DNA from: Clostridiales bacterium
GTDB taxonomy: Bacteria; Bacillota; Clostridia; Christensenellales; Aristaeellaceae
DNA length: 6,425 nt
Reading direction: 5' to 3'
NCBI GenBank assembly: GCA_004557805.1
Contig: SFFS01000144.1
Span: 1-6,425 of the forward strand
Each line of letters begins with the position of its first letter. The stretch's first letter is position 1. A program made the position numbers and the translations under genes. This document shows, one piece after another, positions 1 to 6,212 of this stretch. The notes under the pieces are model-generated. The model ran no database searches. It was given only the letters and a program-made list of their open reading frames with translations, and had not been told where the DNA came from.

Positions 1-559
1 CTTCGTAGTCTTTGCCGAGCATGTGGCGGACCACAAGAACCTGTCCAGCATCATCGGTCACGACCTGCTGAAGGAGCCGGGCCTGGCCAACACCCTGCTG
101 GGCGACGGTGTGGGTTCCATGGTGGGCGCGCTGTTCGGCGGCTGCCCCAACACCACCTACGGTGAATCTGTGGCCTGCGTAGCCATCACCCGCAACGCCT
201 CCGTGGTCAGCATTCTGGCGGCCGCCATCGGCTGCATCCTGTTCAGCTTTGTCACCCCGCTGGTAGCCTTTGTGGACTCCATCCCCGCCTGCGTTATGGG
301 CGGCGTGTGCGTGGCCCTGTACGGCTTCATCGCGGTCAGCGGCCTGAAGATGCTGCAAACCGTTGACCTGGGCCAAAACCGCAACCTGTTTGTAACCTCC
401 ACCATTCTGGTATGCGGCATCGGCGGCCTGACGCTGAACTTTGGCGCCATCACCATCACCTCCATTGCCACCGCCCTGATTCTGGGCATCCTGGCCAACG
501 TGATGCGTAGCAAGGAAAAGACGGACGCGGTTGACGAAAAGAACGACCTGCAAGCCTGA
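1..559 (+). CDS. uraA: Uracil/xanthine permease (NCS2 family), 3' part
   Basis: This is the C-terminal 185 residues of a nucleobase:cation symporter of the NCS2 (UraA/PyrP) family, an inner-membrane protein importing uracil or a related base. The frame is open to the left edge (first full codon at base 2), so the start is outside the window. The visible part opens with the family helix AEHVADHKNLS, whose Glu corresponds to uracil-binding E241 of E. coli UraA. It continues with PNTTYGE, whose Glu (residue 55 of the visible part) corresponds to E290. At E+4, where E. coli UraA has His245, this protein has Asp, so substrate preference could differ. Several hydrophobic membrane segments follow, then a short charged cytoplasmic tail ending in TGA. 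The gene is convergent with the kinase gene and has its own terminator. The family call is firm; uracil rather than xanthine as substrate is inferred from the overall resemblance. Confidence 0.9.
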   Translation, partial: FVVFAEHVADHKNLSSIIGHDLLKEPGLANTLLGDGVGSMVGALFGGCPNTTYGESVACVAITRNASVVSILAAAIGCILFSFVTPLVAFVDSIPACVMGGVCVALYGFIAVSGLKMLQTVDLGQNRNLFVTSTILVCGIGGLTLNFGAITITSIATALILGILANVMRSKEKTDAVDEKNDLQA

Positions 560-565
560 CCCATC

Positions 566-592
566 AAGCCCGCCGCCAGGCGGGCTTCATTT
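566..592 (+). terminator. Rho-independent terminator of the permease gene
   Basis: A perfect 9-bp stem (AAGCCCGCC / GGCGGGCTT) with the four-base loop GCCA lies 6 bases after the permease stop codon and is followed by CATTTAT. The T-tract is short, but position and stem strength make this the natural end of the permease transcript. Confidence 0.85.
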
Positions 593-669
593 ATCGGAAA
601 ATCCCTGATTGGCCGTTAGCGCCATCGCTGCGCTGGTAAATTGCCTCGGCGCAAGGCTTAGGGGCTTAA

Positions 670-708
670 AACCCCGGCAGGCGGCACTGCCTCCTGCATC
701 TCCGGGTT
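670..708 (-). terminator. Long imperfect hairpin, probable distal terminator of the kinase transcript
   Basis: Nested pairing is visible: AACC(C)CGG with CCGGGTT at the outside, GCAGG with CCTGC inside, and GGC with GCC around the loop ACT. There is one internal mismatch and a four-base bulge on one side. Read on the minus strand, the stem ends in GGGG and runs directly into TTTTAA, as expected for a factor-independent terminator. It lies about 70-105 bases beyond the kinase stop codon. It may act with the hairpin at 725-757, or it may be an unrelated structured element. Confidence 0.55.
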
Positions 709-724
709 GAAAAGTACAATTTGC

Positions 725-757
725 AAGGCCGGCCCTGTCAAAAAACGGACCGGCTTT
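725..757 (-). terminator. Hairpin just downstream of the kinase gene, possible bidirectional terminator
   Basis: An 11-position inverted repeat (725-735 with 747-757) surrounds an 11-base loop containing six A's (T's on the minus strand). On the minus strand it pairs with one mismatch and one G-U pair, and the stem is GC-rich. It starts 18 bases after the kinase stop codon. The T-tract after the stem is poor (CCTTGCAAATT), so termination here may be partial. Confidence 0.5.
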
Positions 758-775
758 CGTTATGAAAGCTGGCGA

Positions 776-3412
776 CTACGATTTAGCCTTTTTCGGGGGG
801 CTAACAAAACGTTTCATGGTACATTCCAGCAGTTCAATATCAATGGGTTTGGAAATATGCGCGTCCATTCCCGCGTCGAGGCTTCGCCTCACGTCCTCCG
901 AAAACGCGTTCGCCGTCATAGCGACGATCGGAATCGTCTTCCCGAGCGGATTTTCTCCGCTGCGAATCGCCCGCGCGGCTTCAAGCCCGTTCATTTTCGG
1001 CATCTGCACGTCCATCAGAATCGCGTCGTACCGGCCGGGCCGCACGTCCGCAAAGGCGCGCACAAGCGCCGCGCCGTCCGGATAAATCGTACATTCCGCG
1101 CCATACAGCGCCAGGATGCTTTCGAGAATTTCAGCGTTCAGCTGATTATCTTCTGCACAGAGGAAGCGTTTTCCTTTCAGCGCGGACGCGCTGCGCGCGT
1201 TCGAAACCGTCTTGCTGCACGCCCGCTCGACGGCGGCGCACAGATTCGAGCAGAAGAACGGCCGGGAAATGAAGCCGTCCACGCCGTTTTGCGCCGCAGG
1301 GCCCAGCAGGCTGTCGCCGCGAAGATAATCCACGCAGAAAATCTGCACGGCGTTATGCGCCAGCGCGCGCAGGCGCGCCGCAGTCCCCGCCATGTTTTCG
1401 CCGCAGAGCGAACCGTCCAGCAAAACGACGTCCGCCGCTTCCCCGGCAAGCAGTTCAAAGGCTTGCTCCGCCGCCGGCGCGGCAAGGAACCGCGCGCCGC
1501 TGCCTTTCAGATAAACGCGCACGTTATTCGTCAGCGTTTCATCAGCGGAAACGAGCAGCAGGCATTTCGCCCCAAACTCGCAGCGCATGCTTTCGTTTAT
1601 CTGCAATGTCAGCACAACCTCGAAACGGCTGCCCTTCCCCAGCGCGCTTTTCACGCTGATTTCACCGTTCATCAGTTCGACGATGTTCTTTGTAATCGCC
1701 ATGCCCAGCCCCGTGCCCTGCACCTTGTTCGTCAGCGAGCTTTCCGCGCGGGTAAAGGGTTCGAAAATGTGCTGGATGAAATTCTCCGGCATACCGCAGC
1801 CGTTGTCGGTTACGACAAAGGAAAACTTTGCATAGCCGGGCGTCCGGCAGAGCAGCTCGGTGCAGTCCAACGTTATCACGCCGCCGTTGGGTGTATACTT
1901 CACGGCGTTGGAAAGCAAATTCAGCAGAACCTGCCGCAGACGCACGCCGTCGCAGAGCAGATATTCATGCTCGATTCCATGCGTCACGATGCGGAACGTA
2001 TGCGCACGCTCGTTCGCCTGCGCGCGGATGATGCTGTCCACCTGCGCTATCTGTTCGGCCAGCCCGACCGGCTCGGCGCTGAGCTTTACTTCGTTCGATT
2101 CGATTTTGCCCATATCGAGAATATCGTTGATAAGGCTGAGCAGGTGCCGGCTGGAATTCTGCACTTTCTTGATATAATCGCGCTGCTTTGCTGACGTTCC
2201 TTCTTCATGCTCCATCAGTTCCGCAATGCCGACAATCGCGTTCATGGGCGTGCGGATATCGTGCGACATATTGGCGAGGAAGTCGCTTTTGGCGCGGTTG
2301 GCCGCATCGGCGGCCATAAGCGCCGCTTCCGCAGAATGCACGGCGCGGCTGAGCTCCTCGTTCATCTGCGCCAGCTGCTCGCTGTTTCTTCGTTCGGCGC
2401 GAAGCGCCTGCCCCTGCTTATAGCGCAGAATAATATAAATCGTCAGCACCGCCGCAATGGCGAACGCCGCGGCGAACAGCAGCACCAGCCGCATGGTCAT
2501 GTTCAGCAGCGATACCGTATTCGTGGCCACGCAGGAGGAAGGCACCAGAAACAGCAGCGTCCACGCTGTGCTTTGCATGCTGTAAAGCGCGTAATAATAT
2601 TCCTCGCCGCCAAGGACGGCGTTTGAATAGGCGGCCCCTTCCCGTTCAAGCCTCTCCTTCGCCCGCTTGAAGGAACTGCCGTGCAGATAATCCATCTGCT
2701 CCATCGCGGAATAGGTGCCGTATCCCGGCAGAAGATTCTTCCCGTTGCTGCTGAAAAGCCGCATTCCCTGCTCGTCCAGCACGTAAACGCTGTTGTTACC
2801 CTCATAGGCCGTGCATCTGAAATATGGGTTCAGTTCCGTCATCCGGCGGGAGATCCCGCAATAAATCAGCCGGTATTCTTCATCCTCTTCCCGCATGACA
2901 ACCGGCTCCGCCAGCCGGTAAAGAAACACCATCCGCGTTTCATCGGCGGTCATGGCGTTGCTGACAAAACTGATCTTTTCCGGCTCGCTCAGCAGGCTGT
3001 TCATTTCGGCCAGCATCCCCTGCGCGCCATTCTGGTTGTAATACCGTCCTTCGCTGTCGATTACGAGCAGCCGGATATCGCTTCCTCCCAGATCGTGCAT
3101 CCGATCCTGCGCGCGCAGAAAACGCAGCAGCTCCTCCTGCGTGCGCGGCTGCTCGTCGAGCAGATAATTGCACTGCACGCGCGCTTCGTGCCACTGGTTA
3201 TCGATCACATCCTCCAGCCCCGAAAAGAACTGGCTCGTAACCTCCTGCATCTGATTAAGCCGTTCCGTGTAGAGGGTTCTGTCGATGTAGGAGCCGTAAA
3301 ATTTCAGAAACGCAAACACACCGGCTGCCGCAAGCAGCACGAATCCAAGCAAGACCGCCAGCATCTGGTGCACCGCACTTTTCCGAAAACACGCGGCTCT
3401 TTTCACCTTCAC
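776..3412 (-). CDS. Hybrid sensor histidine kinase with two receiver domains
   Basis: This is a membrane-bound hybrid sensor kinase of 878 residues. A first membrane helix (about 16-38) is followed by an extracytoplasmic sensor of about 265 residues with two PAS-like hairpins (VIDSEGRYY near 117, VLDEQGMRLF near 211), suggesting a dCache-type fold. A second helix (about 305-331) leads through a coiled-coil linker, without an obvious HAMP, to HisKA with phospho-acceptor H384 (MSHDIRTPMN). The ATPase domain shows the N box (N502), G1 (DNGCGMP, 536-542) and G2 (GTGLG, 566-570). Receiver 1 (about 614-732) is degenerate: Asp666 is kept but the invariant Lys is Arg717. Receiver 2 (about 747-868) is canonical, with E754/D755, D801, T833 and K855. 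No HPt or DNA-binding domain follows. It lies 133 bases after the binding-protein gene with no evident terminator between, so the two are probably co-transcribed. The start is GTG. A second in-frame GTG two codons later (3406) sits 8 bases from the AAAGGGG ribosome site and may be the true start. Confidence 0.93.
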   Translation of the reverse strand: MKVKRAACFRKSAVHQMLAVLLGFVLLAAAGVFAFLKFYGSYIDRTLYTERLNQMQEVTSQFFSGLEDVIDNQWHEARVQCNYLLDEQPRTQEELLRFLRAQDRMHDLGGSDIRLLVIDSEGRYYNQNGAQGMLAEMNSLLSEPEKISFVSNAMTADETRMVFLYRLAEPVVMREEDEEYRLIYCGISRRMTELNPYFRCTAYEGNNSVYVLDEQGMRLFSSNGKNLLPGYGTYSAMEQMDYLHGSSFKRAKERLEREGAAYSNAVLGGEEYYYALYSMQSTAWTLLFLVPSSCVATNTVSLLNMTMRLVLLFAAAFAIAAVLTIYIILRYKQGQALRAERRNSEQLAQMNEELSRAVHSAEAALMAADAANRAKSDFLANMSHDIRTPMNAIVGIAELMEHEEGTSAKQRDYIKKVQNSSRHLLSLINDILDMGKIESNEVKLSAEPVGLAEQIAQVDSIIRAQANERAHTFRIVTHGIEHEYLLCDGVRLRQVLLNLLSNAVKYTPNGGVITLDCTELLCRTPGYAKFSFVVTDNGCGMPENFIQHIFEPFTRAESSLTNKVQGTGLGMAITKNIVELMNGEISVKSALGKGSRFEVVLTLQINESMRCEFGAKCLLLVSADETLTNNVRVYLKGSGARFLAAPAAEQAFELLAGEAADVVLLDGSLCGENMAGTAARLRALAHNAVQIFCVDYLRGDSLLGPAAQNGVDGFISRPFFCSNLCAAVERACSKTVSNARSASALKGKRFLCAEDNQLNAEILESILALYGAECTIYPDGAALVRAFADVRPGRYDAILMDVQMPKMNGLEAARAIRSGENPLGKTIPIVAMTANAFSEDVRRSLDAGMDAHISKPIDIELLECTMKRFVSPPKKAKS

Positions 3413-3545
3413 GGCCCCTTTCCGTTCAGCGTGCGTTTCTATTGTGTATCCGAAAACGAGACAGGCGCGGCTTCGAGCGGATTTTCTTGCTCTGAAATAG
3501 CGGAAAGGCGTCGAAGATGCTGCCTGGCAAATTCAGAAACGCGCC

Positions 3546-5327
3546 TTAATCCCAGTGAACGTCCTTTTTCGAAAGCGTTTCAAACGAAGCGAAGAATTCT
3601 TTGGCAGCGTCCAGCCCGACCACGCCCGTATCGGTCAGCTTTCCCTCCTGTACCGCGCGCGTCGCGCCCGCAATCACCACGGTGTAAACGGTATCGTCGT
3701 CGATTGAGAATCCATCGGGCGCAACCAGTTCATAAGGGAATGTGTTGCCGTCGCCGTTTCTGTCATAGCCCGTTTCCGCCAACTCTTTGACGCGCTTCCC
3801 GGTCAGTGCAACCGTTTTGATCGTCTGCCGCCAGCCGGTCGGCAGGATGGAGACGACCTCCTGCTCCGTCATGGGCAGCGGATAGAGCGCGCCGCTCACG
3901 CCGTCGAGGTTCAAATCGCCGTCGCCGGGCAGCTTATACCATTTGTTTCGGGAAATGAGCGCCATATCCGCGCCAACAGCCTTTGAAAAGCAGACGCCGA
4001 CCAGCTTCGCGCAGTCGCTCGCATCCAGCTTTTCCGTTACAGTGGTCAGAATCGCGGCGCTGTTATCCGTCAGCAGACGCTGACCGTCGTCGATCGCAGC
4101 GGCGACGTCCTCCAGGGCGGCTTCGCCGCAAATATACGAAATCATCGCCGTCCCGATGGGCACAACCATGTTCTCCCACCCGGAGTAGATAAACGGCGCG
4201 GTCGCGCCGGCATTCAGCTGGTCCTCAATATCGGCGTAATATCCCTCCGGCGCCACCTGATAGCCCTTCAGCGGCAGCAGCGAAGTATTCTCGTATTCGC
4301 TGTTCAGCGCCCGCATGCCTTCTACCGTGGAAAGCACCTCCATAATATGGAGCGCGTCCTCCAGCTTCTGCTCGTTCCCCTCATCCAGCAAATGCCGGTT
4401 CAGCCCCATGAAGCGGGATACATGCAGAATAAACGCATTCTTCGTGCCGTCCTCCGACAGGTAGGGCATCAGGCCGAACTCGTCGGTCGTTTCGTCCGGG
4501 CTGAAAACATTGCCGCTGCCCAGCAGAAAGAGCGTATTTCCCTTCGCCATCTCCAGCCGCGTATCCTCGTCGCTGATTTTGTCGCCTGGAGTCAGCATTC
4601 CAATTTCGCGCCATTTTTCCAGCTCGTCCAGCGCTTCCTGCATTTGCGGCGTATCTGCAACCGTCGCTTCGCCGTCGAGGAACGCGTTCTGCCAGTGGCG
4701 GCCGTCCGGCGTATTGAGGAATCCCGCGTCCAGAATGTTGCACAGATACTGGAACCCATAGCCAGGCAGCTGAATCTGGGCCAGCGCAAGGTTATACCCT
4801 GCGGCCTTCACCTTCGGCGCAAGCTCTTCCAGCTCGGTGAACGATTCGGGCAGCGTCCATCCGTTTTTCTCTAATAGCGTTTTGTTATAGGTGACGCCGA
4901 AGCAGACATAATAGGTAGGCAGCAGATAAATCGCGCCGTTATCGGCTACCTCGCGCAGCCGCGCCTCGGAGTAGTTATCGGTAAACGCATAGCCGGACAG
5001 GTCGATCAGCTTATCGTCCATCCGATCCCTGCCGGGCTGATAATAGGTTGTACAGTAAATGTCCGGCATATCGCCAACCCGCAGCTGCGCCTGCACATAG
5101 GCGGTATAGTTCTTTCCGCTGTATGGAATAACCTCGATGCAAATCTCCGGATACTTTTCATGTACCACGTCGATAAACGCGCTCATGTTCCGGAAGGGCG
5201 ACTGCATGGTAACGGGCTCGTGCGCTTTCGCGCTCTTTTCCCGCCGCGTCCCCTCGAACGCGCAGCCGCTCAGCAGCGCCGCGGCGCAGGCAAGAATCAG
5301 CAACAAACAGACAACTTTCTTTCGCAT
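3546..5327 (-). CDS. Lipoprotein solute-binding protein with 5'-nucleotidase-like C-terminal domain
   Basis: This is a 593-residue secreted lipoprotein. A basic N-terminus and hydrophobic stretch end in the lipobox LSGC, so Cys22 should be lipidated and the protein anchored outside the membrane. Residues about 38-425 read as a family-1 (sugar-type) ABC solute-binding protein, with GDMPDIYCT near 85 and the typical FGVTYNKTLLEKNGW segment near 143. Residues about 425-593 resemble the C-terminal domain of 5'-nucleotidases: GADMALISRN, EQEVVSILPTGWRQTI, VALTGKRVKELAE and the ending DTGVVGLDAAKEFF follow that domain's order. The catalytic metallophosphoesterase domain is absent. Two DxNxDG motifs (471-476 and 522-527) could bind calcium. 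No permease genes are nearby; the only operon partner is a hybrid kinase, so a sensing role is inferred. The ATG start is fixed by the signal peptide and by the AGAGGAAG ribosome site five bases upstream. The ligand is unknown. Confidence 0.9.
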   Translation of the reverse strand: MRKKVVCLLLILACAAALLSGCAFEGTRREKSAKAHEPVTMQSPFRNMSAFIDVVHEKYPEICIEVIPYSGKNYTAYVQAQLRVGDMPDIYCTTYYQPGRDRMDDKLIDLSGYAFTDNYSEARLREVADNGAIYLLPTYYVCFGVTYNKTLLEKNGWTLPESFTELEELAPKVKAAGYNLALAQIQLPGYGFQYLCNILDAGFLNTPDGRHWQNAFLDGEATVADTPQMQEALDELEKWREIGMLTPGDKISDEDTRLEMAKGNTLFLLGSGNVFSPDETTDEFGLMPYLSEDGTKNAFILHVSRFMGLNRHLLDEGNEQKLEDALHIMEVLSTVEGMRALNSEYENTSLLPLKGYQVAPEGYYADIEDQLNAGATAPFIYSGWENMVVPIGTAMISYICGEAALEDVAAAIDDGQRLLTDNSAAILTTVTEKLDASDCAKLVGVCFSKAVGADMALISRNKWYKLPGDGDLNLDGVSGALYPLPMTEQEVVSILPTGWRQTIKTVALTGKRVKELAETGYDRNGDGNTFPYELVAPDGFSIDDDTVYTVVIAGATRAVQEGKLTDTGVVGLDAAKEFFASFETLSKKDVHWD

Positions 5328-5599
5328 AACGGCTTCCTCTTCGTCACAGTGATTCTTTTTGCGGCTCAAGGCAATACCGCGCCGTTCACGCGAAGGTTGG
5401 CGAAGCGAATTTGCGGCGAATGCGAAATCGCCGGCTTTGCAGGCAAACCGAACGCACGTCAAAAAAGCCGCAGAAAGCAGACGGCGCGAGGTTCTTCGCC
5501 GGTCTTTTGCAATGTCGTGCGATATTGTCTTCAGCATTTCTCGTATTCCGGCTGACAATAAGCTTAAAGCTTCAAACGTTCCCGTCGGAGTACTTTATT
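5328..5599 (-). promoter_or_regulatory. Long 5' leader (about 270 nt) with alternative hairpins
   Basis: From the predicted transcription start near 5599 to the ATG there are about 270 bases without a convincing gene. On the minus strand, GACCGGCG (5504-5497) can pair with CGCCGTC (5486-5480), 7 bp with one bulged C. The GCCG within that second arm can instead pair with CGGC (5470-5467), which is followed at once by six T's (5466-5461). That is the geometry of an attenuator, although the second stem is only 4-5 bp. A further 6-bp hairpin (CGGCGA / TCGCCG) lies at 5414-5433. I do not recognise a known riboswitch class. Confidence 0.35.
5333..5340 (-). promoter_or_regulatory. Ribosome binding site of the binding-protein gene
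   Basis: AGAGGAAG on the minus strand ends 5 bases before the ATG at 5327. It settles the start, because the reading frame stays open for 77 more codons upstream without a comparable site. Confidence 0.8.
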
Positions 5600-5602
5600 G
5601 TC
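5523..5602. repeat. Three copies of the heptamer TATTGTC around the transcription start
   Basis: TATTGTC occurs on the plus strand at 5523-5529 and 5596-5602, and inverted (GACAATA) at 5554-5560. The last two copies extend to a perfect 8-bp inverted repeat (5554-5561 with 5595-5602) whose outer arm overlaps the predicted transcription start. Two AAGCTT palindromes one base apart (5560-5565, 5567-5572) lie between them. The arrangement could be an operator or a hairpin at the 5' end of the RNA. Confidence 0.4.
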
Positions 5603-5605
5603 TAT

Positions 5606-5633
5606 ATTATATCACATTAGCCCTGTATTTCAA
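5606..5633 (-). promoter_or_regulatory. Sigma-A type promoter of the binding-protein/kinase unit
   Basis: On the minus strand TTGAAA (5633-5628), a 16-base spacer and a perfect TATAAT (5611-5606) are present. TG one base before the -10 gives an extended -10 element. The predicted start is about 5598-5600. It is the best promoter in the window and the only convincing one before the binding-protein gene. Confidence 0.8.
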
Positions 5634-5764
5634 GGCTTTTTGCCCTGCAAGCGCGCAAATTTCTGTCAATAAGTGCGAATTTTTTGTAAAAATGCACAAA
5701 TAGAATTTTCGGCATTTATCGTCAAAAAATCAGCATTAAAACCGGAAATGCCGTTTCTACATGC
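5634..5764. other. AT-rich intergenic spacer without a recognised gene
   Basis: This stretch separates the dUTPase terminator from the binding-protein promoter and is clearly richer in A and T than its surroundings. It holds a perfect 8-bp inverted repeat (CGGCATTT at 5710-5717, AAATGCCG at 5746-5753) and an imperfect palindrome at 5673-5697 (GTGC...GCAC around T and A runs). These could be regulator sites for the promoter just downstream. No open frame here looks coding. Confidence 0.4.
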
Positions 5765-5797
5765 AAAAGCCGGGCGCAGTGCTTTCTGCGCCCAGCC
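5765..5797 (-). terminator. Rho-independent terminator of the peptidase/dUTPase unit
   Basis: On the minus strand a 12-position stem (GGCTGGGCGCAG / CTGCGCCCGGCT, with two G-U pairs) encloses the loop AAAGCA and is followed by a short run of T's. It starts 22 bases after the dUTPase stop codon. The pairs that are G-U on the minus strand become mismatches on the plus strand, so the structure is built for the minus-strand transcript. Confidence 0.88.
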
Positions 5798-5819
5798 GAA
5801 CCGCAGCAATCCCATCAAT

Positions 5820-6212
5820 TCACTTCGAAGCGTCTCCGCATTCGGATGGATCGTATCCTTTTTTATTGGACAGCCCCTGCTGCCGGCGGAAGTTTTCTTC
5901 ATTCTTGGCCAGATAGCGGCGGAAAAGATCGTCCGCATCCATGCCTGCGCGCAGGCACATGCTGATATAAAAATGCAGCACGTCCACCAGTTCTTCGCAC
6001 AGCGCGTCGTGATCGACGGGCTTCGGGTTCTTCCACCACTTGAAATTCACCTCGTCGAGCACCTCGGCCATTTCAGAAAGCATGGCCAGCATCTGCCGCT
6101 GAATCCACACCTCATCGGAAATGCCCTCCAAGCCGCGCCGGGCGACGATATCGTCGTTCAGCGCCTTCTGCATGGTGAAGATGGTTTCCAGCTTGTCGTT
6201 CACTTTTTCCAC
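5820..6212 (-). CDS. Dimeric-type (all-alpha) dUTPase, MazG-like NTP pyrophosphohydrolase superfamily
   Basis: This 130-residue cytoplasmic protein probably hydrolyses dUTP to dUMP and pyrophosphate, keeping uracil out of DNA and supplying dUMP for thymidylate synthesis. It shows the metal-binding pattern of all-alpha NTP pyrophosphatases: ExxE at E47-E50, then ExxD at E74-D77. It also has the dimeric dUTPase hallmarks FKWW (57-60) and VDVLHFYISM (76-85). The C-terminal NKKGYDPSE may be the family's substrate-closing segment. It is shorter than many dimeric dUTPases. The GTG start is well supported, with GAGGAGGT (6226-6219) six bases upstream. The start overlaps the end of the peptidase gene by 13 bases, so translation is probably coupled. 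A different nucleotide substrate within the MazG-like superfamily cannot be excluded. The product is unrelated in fold to trimeric Dut. Confidence 0.85.
   Translation of the reverse strand: MEKVNDKLETIFTMQKALNDDIVARRGLEGISDEVWIQRQMLAMLSEMAEVLDEVNFKWWKNPKPVDHDALCEELVDVLHFYISMCLRAGMDADDLFRRYLAKNEENFRRQQGLSNKKGYDPSECGDASK

Noticed and set aside
634..708. tRNA-Leu-like piece: GGGG-CTTAAAA-CCCC resembles an anticodon arm with UAA, preceded by a D-arm-like GCCT/AGGC stem
   Set aside because: No matching acceptor stem is present, the T-arm does not fold (GGGTTGAAAAGTAC lacks TTC and a closing stem), and the D loop lacks its GG. Taken as coincidence within hairpin-rich spacer DNA.
707..2194. 495-codon open frame on the plus strand, antisense to the kinase gene
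   Set aside because: It lies opposite a clearly coding, domain-complete kinase. Its translation is rich in Arg, His, Ala and Gln with no recognisable domain, as expected for an antisense shadow in GC-rich DNA.
2681..3790. 369-codon plus-strand open frame across the kinase start and the binding-protein end
   Set aside because: Antisense to two real genes and the gap between them. It shows low-complexity basic composition and no domain or ribosome site.
5328..5558. In-frame N-terminal extension of the binding protein (77 more codons, including an ATG near 5537)
   Set aside because: It would place the signal peptide and lipobox about 95 residues inside the protein and lacks a good ribosome site. 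The ATG at 5327 has a strong site and a normal lipoprotein signal.
5641..5669. Perfect -35 box TTGACA on the minus strand (5669-5664)
   Set aside because: At the proper distance the sequence is AGGGCA, not a usable -10. The extended -10 promoter 30-60 bases further on is far better.
5666..5938. 90-codon minus-strand open frame overlapping the dUTPase 3' end and the terminator
   Set aside because: It runs out of frame through the end of the dUTPase and through a strong terminator hairpin, with no ribosome site or recognisable motif.
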